DNA of 64,000 bases from Blattamonas nauphoetae (GCA_033064195.1 JARBJD010000056.1:124001-188000); one strand, 5' to 3'. Shown: positions 1-12,458, counted from the stretch's first letter. A program made the numbers and translations. The notes: a model not told the origin generated them from the letters alone.

Positions 1-1
1 T

Positions 2-157
2 GCTAAAGAAGATGTAAAAGTGATCTGGGACCCATACTTGAGATTCGTTGACAGTTCAACATTTCGATTCTCTGGCGACACATCCGAAGCATATGCAATT
101 CGTGAAAGGATTACAATGAAGATATCTCCTGCTCCTCCAATACGGAGACCGACTTGA
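2..157 (+). CDS. 3' end of an unidentified protein gene (partial)
   Basis: An open frame enters from the left edge and ends at TGA (155-157), giving about 51 C-terminal residues that include the stretches VIWDPYLRFVD and SGDTSEAYAIRERI. The mix of residues looks like ordinary protein and the frame stays open from the first bases, so this is probably the last exon of a gene that starts outside the window. No motif is recognisable and no function is proposed. The tRNA gene follows 93 bp downstream on the same strand. Confidence 0.45.
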   Translation, partial: AKEDVKVIWDPYLRFVDSSTFRFSGDTSEAYAIRERITMKISPAPPIRRPT

Positions 158-250
158 ATGAAACGACACCTTATTTCAAGTGAATGTGCAAATCCATTAA
201 ATCTACTGTCCTGTTTGCAACAAGACCACAACCGGAAATGCGAATTTTGA

Positions 251-323
251 GACTCCTTGGCGCAATAGGTAGCGCGTGAGACTCCAGATCTCAAGGTTGG
301 GCGTTCAATTCGCTTAGGGGTCA
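251..323 (+). tRNA. tRNA-Trp (anticodon CCA), no intron
   Basis: The segment folds as a full cloverleaf. The acceptor arm pairs GACTCCT with AGGGGTC and leaves discriminator A at 323. The D stem is GCGC/GCGC around AATAGGTA. The anticodon stem TGAGA/TCTCA holds loop CTCCAGA with anticodon CCA. The T arm contains GTTCAATTC, a B-box-like sequence, and closes with two G-U pairs. It decodes UGG as tryptophan. A T-run follows at once, as expected for RNA polymerase III. The window also encodes a TFIIIC subunit (27898-28352), part of the machinery that transcribes such genes. Confidence 0.92.
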
Positions 324-331
324 TTTTTTTT
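324..331 (+). terminator. RNA polymerase III T-run terminator of tRNA-Trp
   Basis: Eight consecutive T residues start directly after the discriminator base of the tRNA. Four or more T residues on the coding strand normally suffice to end Pol III transcription. Confidence 0.8.
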
Positions 332-431
332 CTTTAAATCCCTGTCAAGGTTTTTTCTTGAATTCACTCAAAATTAGATTCTCCGTGTAATTGAGCAAAA
401 TGGAGAAAATTCTGTTTCAATTTCAAGAGTA

Positions 432-1438
432 TTACAATTCTTCGTGCTCCTTCATGTTTCGCTGAAAAACATCAACAAATTTTTGTGCATGTTCAGGATA
501 GAATGCCAAGACTCCATTCACAAGTTTCAAATTGGAGGCTGCTGTGGAAGGGTACGTATAGTGCACACCATTCACACCCATTAACTCTCCGCCTCCTGCT
601 CGAAGGATCGCTTCTCCAGCACAGATATCCCTGAGATGGAGATCAAAGAAAAGACGTATATGTGATAAAGTGCCCATACCAAAGGCATGATCCATGATAT
701 GGACTTGAAAGAGCAACCGTAACTGTCCCAGAAATCACAGCTGCGATCTTGGAACCCATCCCGCCAAGTGGGAAGAGATCACTTGTCCCGAAGAGGTCAG
801 CATATTCTTTTGTTTTGTAACGGTGTAGGGACTCTGTTACAGCAATTTTTGGGGTTTCAGTCGGTGGAACGGCGATTTGAGTTCCTTGAATTCCAATTTC
901 TGGAGCTCCAAAGATAGAGATATCATTTTTATCCTAAAAATCAAGAAAATGGGAGTCTGACGTACTTGGTCAAATTTAAATGGAAAATGGATAATTCCAG
1001 CATATGGTTGATTATCCACGACGATGCCGATTAGGATACTGACCTTTTCGAAGTCTTTCCGAACAAATGAAGATGTTGCATCGAGAGGATCGACATAAAC
1101 TACAACAGAAGAAAGGGGTATTGTCCGTAATCGATACGGGAATGCTTGTGGGAGTGGAGGAACTTGGATATCAAATGGTGGTAATAGATGTGGGTTTTCC
1201 TCCCCAATGATCTGGATATCCGGCCTAAGGTATGAGCTGGTGAGAAGACAAACCAATAATGGCGGATAAATCCCGTGATGATTGATTGGGACGCAAAATC
1301 TGCTTTGGTGACGTAATCTCCTGGACCTTTTGTTTGAATGTCCATATCACTTGATTCAGCAATCTGTCTGATTCTGATAGCTGCTACCCTGGCACTTTCT
1401 AGGCAAACATATAACAACGCTCCGAGATCACAAGTCAT
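432..1438 (-). CDS. Inositol monophosphatase-family phosphatase
   Basis: Four exons (1438-1254, 1224-966, 933-680, 630-432), with introns of 29, 32 and 49 nt, join in phase to 298 codons, a normal length for this family. Family motifs appear in order: KGPGDYVTKAD near the N-terminus, IIGEE (the metal-binding Glu), VDPLDATSSF (matching DPxD[GA]T) and, across the last junction, LWDICAGEAILRAGGG (matching WDxCAGxxIL). These are the metal and substrate residues of the Li+-sensitive Mg2+-dependent sugar-phosphatase superfamily. Members cleave inositol monophosphates, fructose-1,6-bisphosphate or 3'(2'),5'-bisphosphonucleotides. The sequence does not decide the substrate, although DATSSF is somewhat closer to bisphosphate nucleotidase or archaeal-type IMPases. 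The protein is probably cytosolic. The neighbouring gene upstream (1600-2272) lies on the same strand. Confidence 0.85.
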
Positions 1439-1599
1439 GAAAAAAGACTGCGGTGAGATCTGAATTGAATGGGAACTGGTGATGCATTCGAGACATGTTA
1501 GTTCTGTTTGGAATTAATGTGGCTGCATGGTTTGATAGGAAGATATCAAACGAGACGAAGAAGGCCAAATGATGAGAAGTGTTGAAGTGATGACGAGAA

Positions 1600-2272
1600 T
1601 CAAGAATTAGGAATAGAAACAACGAAGACGGCCGTCCTACAATCCGGAAAGGAAACATTCTCTCCCATTGATGGATGTTGGTGATTTTTGGTCTTTTTTT
1701 CGCTCTGATGGATGTGGCTGTTGCCTTCATCTGGAAGCATCCTACGAGGTTTATTGGCGTGATCACGGGGAGGAGACGAATGAATGGTAGGAGTTGATTG
1801 GATTGTATGTGTTTTGGATATCGTGGTTCTTTTATTTTGGGGTTTCTCTCGTCTTTTGGATGTGAGTTGTGATTTTCGTTTCTCATCTTCCTCCACAGCA
1901 TTTTGGAGATCAATACAAAATTGCCGGTGATCAACAGCTTGTTCCTGCAGAATAATCAATAAAGTCGGAGAATAGATCACGACAGGCGAGATACAACAAA
2001 AAGATGTAAAAAATGACAGGTATTCAATTACAACATGAAAATGTTTGCTAAACCTCATGAAAGCTGCTGGTTAATCACAGAAAACGATGAAGAATGCTAT
2101 CATACCCAAGCAGATGGAACTTCAGTGTTTGAGTATGTTGTGGCTATCGCTTTGAATGGATAGACATACTTACTTGAACCTCTGCAAAAAGCGGCACATG
2201 AGAAAGGAGGAAATCATACTCAAGGCGCTTGACCTTCGATTGGGACGTTTGCTCCTTTGAACGGTTTGTCAT
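1600..2272 (-). CDS. Hypothetical protein with two micro-exons
   Basis: Four exons are proposed: 2272-2174, 2119-2106 (14 nt), 2063-2054 (10 nt) and 1944-1600. They join in phase to 155 codons, all with GT-AG borders; the first donor is a full GTAAGT. The N-terminal third reads as a helical, acidic segment (for example VDHRQFCIDLQNAVEEDEKR). The rest is a basic, Ser/Thr/Pro-rich tail with no hydrophobic core. I recognise no family. The chain of micro-exons rests on reading-frame continuity alone, so it is less certain than the large last exon. The gene lies head-to-tail between the helical-repeat gene upstream and the phosphatase gene downstream. Confidence 0.5.
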
Positions 2273-2393
2273 GGAACATGTTGTGGGTGGTTTGATCCCT
2301 CGAGGCAATTGATAGAAGAGATAGAAAGATTAACCAAGAATTCCGATCGAGGCGGAGTTTTGTCCTAGTTTGTTCAGAAACGAGTTAAAATGA

Positions 2394-3855
2394 TCAAACT
2401 GTGTCATGCAAATTGAGACTAATCCGAAAGATCACTGAAAGATGAGAGGTGTTTGCTGGCGTGGAGTGGCAGGAGGTTCGCTCCAAAAGTGAGCACAACT
2501 GTGGAACATCGGAGAAGGTGGATTTGAAAATTGGATTGAGAGATTGGCGATGGTCATGTAAACAGGCATATGCACAGTTCCACGATCTGTCGAGAATGTT
2601 GATCAACATGTCGGATACACCTGTCGTCGGACAATTCGACTCTGTTTTCTGTTGCTTTATTAGATCAAGGCAAACGATGATGGTTGATTTGAGAAGAGGA
2701 ACAAAGTCGCAGTCGATCATAATCTGGACAAGATGAGAAGAGACAAAGACACACTTTGCGGAAGGTGTCGTCCACGCCAGAGAGAAGTGAGTAGAGGAGA
2801 GAGAAGCCTTCACAGAGCATTTCCAGAACAGTGGTTCCTGCGAGAAGTTGTGATTCTTCGGGAAGGGTTGTGGAGTTAGCAGAGATGGTTGCATTAGTAG
2901 GTGGGATTTCTGTGATGATTGATTTGAGATGCAAAACATGTTCGGCGAGCATTTCACACAGCCGTTCTGCAAACGGAACAAGCTCCGACGAACTTTTGGT
3001 CAAAGCAGAAGGTATGGTGTGCGTGCGAAGGAAGTGCAGGCCCTTAAAACTTGTCCTGCATTGAGTGAAGAGTGTTTTGAGAGCCATCCTCGACACTTCG
3101 AGATGTGGTGAGAAACACAGATGGGCCAAAATCGTCAAATGTGGAAAAGATGTCTCTGTACTTCTCTCAATATGATCGATAAATGCGAGAAATTGGGTTT
3201 TGTGGTGGGTGAGGAAGATAGAAGACGATCGAGGAGTGGATATCAACAATTACAGACAATCTCCAATCTGGAACAAAATAATGGAAGTGTTGAGGAAATC
3301 AAACTGCAGTGAACATATTTGTATCCGAAGTTGAGACCATCCATTGAAGAAGGGAGGATGTAATCGATGATTCACAGATGCGATCCAATTCGCCTTCTGA
3401 TGATTTCCCTGATCAAAGAAATCATGAAAAGAGTCCATGTGAGCACAAAACATTGTCAGACCAATCAGAGACAACAATTTCGGGAATGTAATCTGAGAAA
3501 TGATGATGAAACAAGAATCACACTGGAACATCACATGGTTGTGTCTGTTCGCAATATTCCTCAAGAGGTTGGATGTAGTCCACATCAAGAATTGCTGAGA
3601 GTGCCCAATCAGATTCTGTCACAATCATCAACGAGGATGAATGAAAACGCGTTGGAACAAACCAGTCGCATGAGCGAGGTTATCATTCAACATAACTGGA
3701 TCGAGTGACTTGGACTCACCACAGATCTGGCTTAGAAACACTTCGGCCAAGTTCTGGAAACATTTTAGTGTGATGTCGAGAGAATGTCGTCAAACTGTTT
3801 GTTTCGCTGACCCGTTGTCAACTTGAGGATTTGTTGAATTCTTATCGACTAGCAT
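2394..3855 (-). CDS. Helical-repeat protein of a lineage-specific family, possibly degenerate
   Basis: Start at 3855 (MLVDKNSTNPQ). Exons 3855-3796, 3753-3633, 3594-3524 and one from 3492 join in phase. The later coding block, 3249 down to 2394, is clean except for a 31-nt intron near 2750-2720 that restores the frame before CDFVPLLKSTIIVCLDLI. The C-terminal part (SDMLINILDRSWNCAYACL, then VPQLCSLLERT) is a Leu/Ser-rich alpha-helical pattern I associate from memory with a large armadillo-like family in Blattamonas. Its function is unknown. Around 3250-3320 I cannot find a splice that removes an in-frame stop, so this copy may be damaged or I may have missed an exon. It stops earlier than I expect for the family. 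Confidence 0.5.
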
Positions 3856-4288
3856 GGTAGTTTGGGACGATAAATCGTTGTGGAGATATTCTGTACTGTA
3901 AGAACACTAGATGGAGAACCCTTCCTCCTAAATGTTATTCAATGGGTCTGATCTGATGTCACCGACTTTCGTGGGTTTCATACAGACCTTCTTAACCTGC
4001 ATTGATATGAACTGACTGAGTGAGAGATGGGCGGGTCTTTTTTCCAATGGTCACCTTAACTCCTGTCTCGAAATGCTTTGACAATGAAATGTGGAATGTT
4101 AAAGATACTCAAGGATGGTTTGATGTCCTTGAGACAACCGTCTGTAAGATTATGATGTTGTAGAAACGATTGAATAGACATTGAGAGTGTGGTTGCTTGG
4201 ATCGGTCTGAACAAGAGAAAGTGTGGACCGATCCACTTGGAGGCCTTGGATTCGACTTTCTCGTCCATTTCTCTTACTGCTCGCACCT
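3856..4288. other. Intergenic region between divergent genes
   Basis: 433 bp between the start codons of the minus-strand helical-repeat gene and the plus-strand armadillo gene. It must hold both promoters. I see no recognisable core-promoter motif, RNA gene or repeat. Confidence 0.4.
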
Positions 4289-6528
4289 ATGTCCAACCAG
4301 TCCTCTTTTTCTTCTCGCGAACGTGGTTGGTTCGATCAACTCCTCGATGGTGACGATACTCAAGATGACATCAGTAATCGTCATCGTCCAATTTCCTTAA
4401 GATCATCAAAACGAAATCATCTGCCGCAATTTCCAGAACGTGATGATTCCACCAAGCGGCATCTTGTCGACGCCTCTCTAGTATGTGTTTCCGTATCAAC
4501 CATGTTCCAGGAGGACCGAATCAGCAGCCTCATCAAACAGACTCAAAGTTCCATTGAATCGGAACAGATTAGTTCTGTGAGAGAACTTCGTTTAATTAGT
4601 CAAGGTCTCTTCACTCCTTCATGATCGTTCACATCAATGAATCTTTCCAGATGTTCCAAGAGATCGTGCTCCAATCTTTGTCCGCCATAATGCAGTGGAT
4701 CATCTGGTTCGATTTTTGTCTCCAACTACACCTCTTGACACTGTGGTATCACAACTTTCTTTCGATGTTCATTGACTCTTAGGCCGACGTCCTGACTATT
4801 TTCATCAACATATGTTTGCCAATCAACCTTTTCCGATGAGTATTATCTGTTTAGCGTATGCAGCAACAGAATTCACACAAACCATCATCACAAGTGGTGT
4901 GATGGGGACCATCTTTCAATTGGCACTGTCTGATCACCAAAGAGCAAGCACAAACGTTTGTACACCAATTTTTGTTTCTTCTACAGGCGTGGGGATGCTT
5001 ATTCAACTTTGCTTCGGATGGAACGCGCTTTCGAGATCTCCTCGTCCAAAACGATATTTGTAGCCTGATTTTTCAGGCTATTCAAAAGGCAACATCGAAA
5101 ATTGGGAATGGTGAATGCCCGTTTACACCCATCTTTTCTCTTGTCCCGCCACTCAGTCTCGATACAATCGCATGTCTGAGATATCTGAGTCAACACAAAA
5201 ACATCAAAATCATCCCACAACATCTTCCTATCTTGACTCAACTTCTATACTGTCACGATTCATCACTCGTCTTGAATGTTTTGGAAGTGTTTGAAACCTT
5301 CATCGACGATTCACTCGTCAATTCCAACGACTTTCACCCACAACTTCTCGAAATGATGCAAATTTTGTATCCTTCAATGAAAGGTGATAGTCCAGTGCCT
5401 TTTTGCACGCTTATTTGGCAACTATTCTGTCTTTCTTTCGATTCATTCGCTGAAGCTCATTTAACATTCTATATCCACGTCAATTTGGTCACAAGACGAC
5501 GCGTGGACGAAAGAAGGAACGGGAAAGTGCCCGACTTCCTTACGAAGGAGGAAAGGCGAGACCTGTCTTTGGCAAGCACATCCTTCTCGAACAATAGCAA
5601 AATAGCAAAATCTTGCTTGAATGTCCTCGGAATGATCAGCAGTGCTCAACATGAATTTGCAGAGGTATATTTTTATCATTATTATTGTCTGTAGCTTGTC
5701 CTTGCAACAAATGCGATGACCCAACTGGGACATCTCCTCCTCTCTATCGACGAACTGGAAACCGAAGATGTCACCCCTAAGGTTCTATTTGAATTTGATC
5801 GACTCCGTGCTGGTCTTGCCACTAACACTCTTCCTCCGAAGTGGGAGAAGCCAAGCTGGTGCACAGAATTAGCTCTTCGAGCTCCTGATCCAACACCTGT
5901 CGAAATGTCATACGAAAGAGCCTGGGTGTTATCGCAGAGTAAATCTGTCAAGACAACGCTTTCTCTCAACCAGGAGATGACAAAAGTGTCATCGTCACTC
6001 ACTCAATATGTTCTCTTGATTATCTCGAATCTTGCTGCGATTTCCGATGAAATATCATTGATCCTGCTTCATAACCTTTTTCCTAGCGAGGAGAACACTC
6101 CACTGTTCACAGTTAATTCACTTCTGCAACTCTACCAGCGACGATCTCCCCAAATTAAAACAGACTTGACTTATGTCATCAAAAATATGTCAAGCGGCAA
6201 CGATGCCACTCTTGAACTTTTTGTGAACAACGGACTGATGGCTGAGCTTGTTATGTGCCTCCGGGAGACCAAAAGAACAACCAACTTTTCATCCACGATT
6301 GTGTATCTGAACTTCATGTCGTTAATTTTGAACAAGTCGACGACGTTTCCATCCACGTTGGGAGATGACAATCAGGCTTTACGGGATTATTATGAACAGA
6401 ATGGAGAACGACTGATCGCTGAACTGGCTCAATCAAAGAATAGGCAGGTGAAACACAGTGCCGACAAAGTTTTTGAGGCAGTTGATTTCGCAGCGAAAGG
6501 TCATCCTGTTATCGAACAACGCGGATGA
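4289..6528 (+). CDS. Armadillo-repeat protein, importin-alpha-like
   Basis: Seven exons (4289-4480, 4511-4604, 4651-4745, 4783-4813, 4855-4955, 4987-5664, 5695-6528) join in phase to 674 residues; the introns are 30-46 nt. The start MSNQSSFSSRERG is the first in-frame ATG. The N-terminal ~60 residues are basic and polar. Armadillo helices follow, for example DVLTIFINISYAATEFTQTI and AWGCLFNFASDGTRFRDLLV, with the usual [A/S]xxxLxNIA spacing, and then less regular helical repeats to the end. Importin-alpha has this plan (a basic importin-beta-binding segment, then ten ARM repeats), but the Trp/Asn ladder that binds nuclear signals is weak here. It could be another ARM protein. The length exceeds the usual ~520 residues. 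Confidence 0.65.
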
Positions 6529-6864
6529 ATTGCTGAGATCAAACCGTGTTTTTTTCTAACCACTATATGTGGGGAGAATAACACATTCTATCGACTGGAT
6601 CTCATCTAAAATCTGATCCACAGAGATGCAAGGACATTATAGCTCAGAAAATATCGATCTATCACAAAGACAGTCCAAGCGACAAAGAAATGCTTTTTTT
6701 TCAAGATTAAGAGGGTCAAGTCGAATAATTATGTGGTAAGCGTCAAGAAAATGGATACAGTTTGAACACATCATGTTATGATAGTGAATTGATGAATAAA
6801 GATGAGACAACAGTTTTCGGTACACCCCAGGGAGAAAGGAACGAAATAGCTGTTAAAGAGGGAA
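6529..6864. other. Gap between convergent genes
   Basis: 336 bp between the stop of the armadillo gene and the stop of the LRMDA-like gene. Only 3' untranslated sequence is expected. The short open frames here show no coding character. Confidence 0.4.
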
Positions 6865-7736
6865 TTATCCACTTTGTGTCCATTCCCTGTCTACACCAGA
6901 AGTGGATTGAGCAAATCCAGCTGAAGGATGCTGCGGGGTGGGTTGAGTGACGTGTGTTTCGTTGGTTGGTTGTTGAGCACCTTGTCGTTGATTTGTTGAG
7001 TGATTAATGGGCTGATATCCGTAGAGTGTTTGAGCCTGTAATCTTTCCTCTTCTGTTACAGGCGTGGTGTCGAGAATAGAGAGATTTGGGAGTCGACTGA
7101 TGACGAAGAATCTGATGAATTAAGATGTATAAGGACAATAATATGGAGAAATATGCAATAAAACAATGAGAAAATGCAGTGATAGAGAAAATGGATCAAA
7201 TAAGACGATGAAATAGTGAAAGAAAAGTGTGAGAAAATTGTGGGTGAAAAGTTGCTGAGAAGGAGAAGGATACCGATAATCTTGGTATTCTTGAGGTGAG
7301 CGATGGAAGAAGTAATTGGGACAGGCTTCATTGTTCAGCATGCTTAGGAACCGGAGGTTTGGAACGTTGGTTCTCTAGGAAGGTGGGGAATGAGATAGAA
7401 TTATGTGGTGAAACATGGAGAAAATGATGTATAATGGGGAGAATATGGAAAACAGACGAGTTTTTCAATGAATAGGGAGAGATTAGCGATTTTATTTTTA
7501 TTAACAGAAAGTGTGTGGAGATTCGGGAGGTATGGGAAAGAAACAAAAGAGGTGAGGAGATTTCCGTCCAAAATGAGAGATTCCAGTCTTTGGAAACCTG
7601 CAATCGGTCCAAGACTCTTATCTGTGAGTTTGTTGTATGACAGGTCGAGGTGCTTGAGTGAGCGTCCATACGTCTGTACATACCCTCCACCAATGAATTC
7701 CAGGTTCTGATAGGCTAACGAAAGGTAATTGTCCAT
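6865..7736 (-). CDS. Leucine-rich-repeat protein, LRMDA-like
   Basis: Exons 7736-7458, 7374-7274 and 7111-6865 join in phase to 208 residues. Two or three leucine-rich repeats are visible (SLKHLDLSYNKL, RLESLILDGNLL, NLHTLSVNKNKI). A C-terminal cap follows: LSMLNNEACPNYF, then YRFFVISRLPNLSILD and PVTEEER. The order NxACPN, YRxFVxxxLPxLxxLD and VTxxER is the signature of LRMDA (C10orf11) and related small LRR proteins. The closing ~55 residues are polar and Gln/Thr-rich. LRMDA relatives are small cytosolic adaptors; in animals LRMDA acts in melanosome biology through Rab proteins, a role that cannot be carried over to a protist. The gene is divergent from the CSC1-like gene. Confidence 0.7.
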
Positions 7737-8144
7737 CACCTTGAGTTGACCTCTCTCGATCCAGAAAAAAATCAAAGTAAGGGTGGGTTTCACGAAGAAA
7801 CGATCTCTCGTCTTTGAGTCTACCCGATATGATGTCGGTCTTTATGGAGAGAAAATAACAACTTGTTGATCTGTTTTGTTCAGGCAGAGAGGTTTTGTGA
7901 TTCCTCGATCGAGCCATTATCCGGTTTCGCCAACCCTCCAGCCCTGAAATGCCGGACAGGGCTAAACTCAAAGTTTTACTTGTATTTCACTTCATTTTCT
8001 TCACAGAAAGCAAAAAAATTTTCGAAGAATTTTATTCTTCAAAACCAAATCCCACCCGGACAATCAAGACCCCTCTCCTTCTGTGGTATCTTCTCAGTTT
8101 CTCCTAACAGATCCTCAGAACATTTCAACACAAATGTACACAAG
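7737..8144. other. Intergenic region between divergent genes
   Basis: 408 bp between the LRMDA-like and CSC1-like start codons. It must hold both 5' regions. An open frame crosses 7863-8144 on the plus strand, but its composition gives no reason to call it coding. No repeat or RNA gene is seen. Confidence 0.35.
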
Positions 8145-11100
8145 ATGGGATTGAGTACGGGTGCTTCAAGCTATTTTTACATTGTGGTTTGCTCCTCGCC
8201 TTTTAGCTCAACACTGAGTGTAAATAGAAAACCCTCGCCATCATATTTTCCATTCTTTCCTTATTTTCGCTTGGGATCGTCGCTTGTTGTGTCCTTCTCA
8301 ACCTGAACACTCCAAAAGATCTGGTCTCAGCGATTCTAATGACAACCTTGGATTCTGTCATCAAAGCACATTACGCCGGAAATGTCAACTTGCTATATTA
8401 CTTGTATCGATCGTTATTTTCTCATTTTGGGCTCTCTCCCCCGCCAATTCAGTCTGATCGTCGGACTTCAATTTGCCTTCACCCTCGTCCTCTACATTTC
8501 ACTACTCCTGCTGAAGCGGAAAACAGAGAAACTGAAAGATGATGTTGACTCTCGCACTTTGTCGACAGGGGATTATTCTGTTATGGTCAAGAAATTGCCC
8601 GCTGGACTGAAGGATGCGAAGATTCTCGCACGGCATTTTGAACAATGGGGAAAAGTCCATTCAGTTATTTTGTGCTACGATGTGCGAGATTTCGGAAAAA
8701 TCCAAATTCAATTGGATGATGCAGTGACCAAGGTCTGGTTCATCTTTCCCCAATATACTCTTTTATTGTGGCATTTTTCAACAGTATACTTACTCCCGAC
8801 TCAGACATCACGCTACCCCAGAGCTTATGAAGCGATTCACCCAAACGTATCTCTGTGAAGAGGACCGAATTGTCTGACGCTCAATTTCACGTTATTTCCT
8901 TCATTCAAGGTTGACACAAGTCTTTTTGAGCATGAGAAACATACAGGCTGGCATAAATTACTTCGAACACTTCGATATCGTCAGGATATCGGTATGAACT
9001 TCTTTTCCCCATTTTTTCATCTCCATCATCTTTCTACCACTAATCAACCTCAAAATTTTTCTTCAATCTCATTTAGACACTCATTCCATGACAATTTCCC
9101 GCAATCTCGAGCAGCGATCCACGCTCTCGTCACCAGTGTACCGGCCATCGCCAGGAATCGCCTTCGTCACGTTCGTCCATTCCGTTGATGCTGTCAGCTG
9201 CGCCAAAGACTATCAATTCAACCTCAATCGATTATGTTGTTCAGGTGACACGGATGACGCGCTGATCTTCAGCGGGAAAGTGATTGACGTGATTCCGAAG
9301 GTGGAGCCAACCGATGTGATATTCCAGAACATCGGGTACTCGCATGCTAGTCGAGCTTGCAGGCAGATTTTGATGGTGTTCGTGTCGTTGGTATGATCAA
9401 CACGTAATCTTTGCTTTCTCCCCAATTTCTGCTCTATTCTTCAATTATCCCCCCATTCTCTTGAACCCATCTATTCCCATTCCCTCCTTTCAGATTTTTG
9501 TGTCATTCTCAGTCGGTCTCATGCTTCTCATCAAATCATTCACTTTGTCGTCCATCGTCTCCCTGCTTCTCTCCATGGCCATATCACTCCTCTCCTCACT
9601 CCTCTCATTCTTCATCCGCTCCCTTTCGCCTTTCACCCATCCTCTGACCAGGACCGAATCCGTTACTCGCTCCATCTTCAGAATCTGGCTCTCTGATTTC
9701 CTTTTCCAGATTTTTGGTCATTACGTGATCTCTATCTTCCACTCCCAAACAACATATGATGCAGAGACTTATCCATTCCCATCAACCTTTTATTTCTTCT
9801 CTCCCGCCTGGTTCACTTCCACTGCTTTTTCGCTGTTTCTCAACGCTGTGGTCGACTATGCCCTTATTCTGTTTTTTGAGTCCACCCATATTTTCGACAG
9901 ACTCCCTCGTCTCCCTTTTCGGCTCAAATCAAAAAAAGTTAGTCAGACTGAACTCAATTTCGTCCGCGCCCCTCCAAGTTGGCCCTTAGAACGAAGATTT
10001 GCCCATGTGATCAAAACCACAATGACAATATCGTTGTTATCTCCGTTCTTCCCTGCACTCACTCCAATTTGCGCTCTCTTTTTGTTCATAATCTTTCTTG
10101 TGGACAAAGCGAATGTTATCTCTTACTATCAAATTCCCCCACAATATGGCTTCGGAATGATCAACCAAGGCCTTTCCCATCTCGGCTATGCCTTCCATCT
10201 CAACGCAATCAGCACAATCGTCACCTCACTCTTCTCCATGTGGACCAACAAGATGGAGCAAACATCCCCCCTCTATCTCATCCCATTCATCCTCCATAGC
10301 GTCCTCTACGGTGTTATCCTTCTTATTTCTATTATCAAGTGGATATACAAGCGTACGAAGGACGGATGTGGTGGAGAACACGACAATGCGAAGGATGACG
10401 ATTTCGACGAAACACAGGGCCTTCCGTTCGATATATTTGAGACTAAGCTGCAGTGTTTCCATGAATCGCATCCACTCTATGTGGACGAGAAGACGAGGAA
10501 GAAAGCGTTGGATTTGGAGGAAGCGGGTCAGACAAACATTGTTGTGGAGGAACTGAACGCTGATAGTGATGAGGACGACTCGGATATTAATGAAAGCTCG
10601 ACAAACAGCCCGCGCGATGAAGAGGAGATGATTTCACTCACTCGACTTCTCAGCAACATCACTCCAATGGAAGGAATGGAACCAAGACAGGTGGGAGTGA
10701 TGGCCCAGGAGAAAAAATCAAATAGGTGTGATATCTGAGCTTTTGTTTTAAATTATGTTTGCTTTCATTGAGGAAAACTTACCTTCACGATTTTGTCACC
10801 AACAATCTCCTCACTACACTATTCTCAACATCTCTCTCTCTACAATTTCTCTCTGATCATTCTTTTCTGCCTTTTCATATTCATAATCTCTGTTTTCTCT
10901 CCACAGCTTCGTCAACACATCTCCCCTTCCGTCTTACATGTACTACTCACTCTACTCTCGCAATCCCCCCAAGCCTCGCTCTTTTAAGCGAAAAGACGAT
11001 GCTATTCAGTTCGCCACACCCGAACATCTCCAAATTTACATCGAACAACTTCTGTCAACATTGGAAGCTGAATCTGGCTATCCTTCGCTCAACCCGTCTC

Positions 11101-12458
11101 CAATTAGTTTTATGCAGGAAAAGACGAAAATCCAAAGAGTAGTTCCAACACGGGTCGTGACGGGAGATGATAGTGACAGTGATTCTGATCAAGAAACGGA
11201 AGCGAACAGATCGAGGGGGAATATCCGGAATAATGGAACTAATGTGCAGGCACAATATTCAAATGATGACCAAATTCTCCACCTGTCTCCTCAAAACGCC
11301 TCACAACACCGTTCACCGTCACATTCCCCTCCATTTCGAACAACAAACGGCACGTCGCCCTCACACACTACCCCAACACTCTCCCCAACACAAATTTCAC
11401 CAAGGGGTTCTAATTCAACTATCATACGCATTCCCAGTCCACAGAACCAGAGCCCAACTCAACAACAAGTCATCTCCATCCCGTGGACTGTCCAAGGCGC
11501 CCAACCAACACAAATTCTTCCAATCCCCAACTCCCTTTCAGCTGCCCCAAATTCAGGCGTGACAGCCGCTTCAAAGGTGCTTAAACCGTCTCCCCAGATC
11601 GGTCGACATAAAAGTGATAATTATCCGTCGCGGGGACTCCCTTGGGGTGACTACGAAGAACTCAGTTCCGAAGACGAGTCAGAAGACGATTGGACACATC
11701 AAACACAACAAGGAGCTTCCAAACGAAGCAGCCTCCAAACTTCTCCCACCCGCCATCCACAAAACACTTTCCCGAACCAGAATCAGCCAAAACCGAAGGC
11801 GATTGGACCGATCGCAACGATTCTGCCTGGTTTTGGAACAGTTGATCTGAATGGTCCACCAACACCGATTGGGACGAATGGTCAGAAAGGACAGATCGGA
11901 GTGAAAGGGTTTCCTGCGATGAAACAAGAAGAGATTGATGAAGAGGAGGAAGGCGAGGAGACAGAGGAAGAGCAAGAAGTGGAAGTGAAGAGGAGAGAAA
12001 CGAGAGAGGAAGATGAGCAGACAGAGGATGATGAGCAAGTTGAGGGAGATGTGGATTCGGAGGAACAGGAAGAAGACGCGCAGTCTGTTCGACAAGAACA
12101 AGAAGAGGACAAGCCACTCACTCGTCTTCAACACTCCAATGTTATCAACGAAATCAATGACAACTCTGACGAAAAGGAAGAGTCTGAACAGGAACAACAC
12201 GAATCGCAGAACGAGGAAGACTCGGATGAGAAAGAAGACGAGCAGAAGGAAGATGAAAGTGAGAGTGACCATGGCGATGATGAAATGGAGAAGGATGGAG
12301 AGGAGGGAGTGTTCGATTCTGAGTCGTCGGGGGAAGGCGAGGAGGATGAAGAGAATGAAGGGAAGGAGAGAGAAGACGAGGCGGGCATCGAGTGGGGTCA
12401 CGCGGAATCGTCAGATGAGCAAGATGAATGGAGCGAGGCTGAGTCAGACGGGTCGTGA
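8145..12458 (+). CDS. CSC1/TMEM63-like multi-pass membrane protein with long acidic tail
   Basis: Eight exons (8145-8183, 8228-8403, 8453-8732, 8785-8871, 8910-8991, 9077-9390, 9494-10725, 10907-12458) join in phase to 1,253 residues. Two hydrophobic helices (ILSLFSLGIVACCVLL and LIVGLQFAFTLVLYISLLLL) precede a cytosolic domain beginning GDYSVMVKKLP. The block GIAFVTFVHSVDAVSCAKDY and the segment PTDVIFQNI match the RRM-like cytosolic region of CSC1/TMEM63 osmosensitive cation channels. At least six more membrane helices follow to about residue 630, including the pair around TPICALFLFIIFLVDKANVI. The last ~600 residues are disordered and turn into Glu/Asp-rich runs near the C-terminus. Family members are mechanically or osmotically gated channels; the divergence here leaves some doubt. 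The 181-nt last intron is the longest in this gene. Confidence 0.65.
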
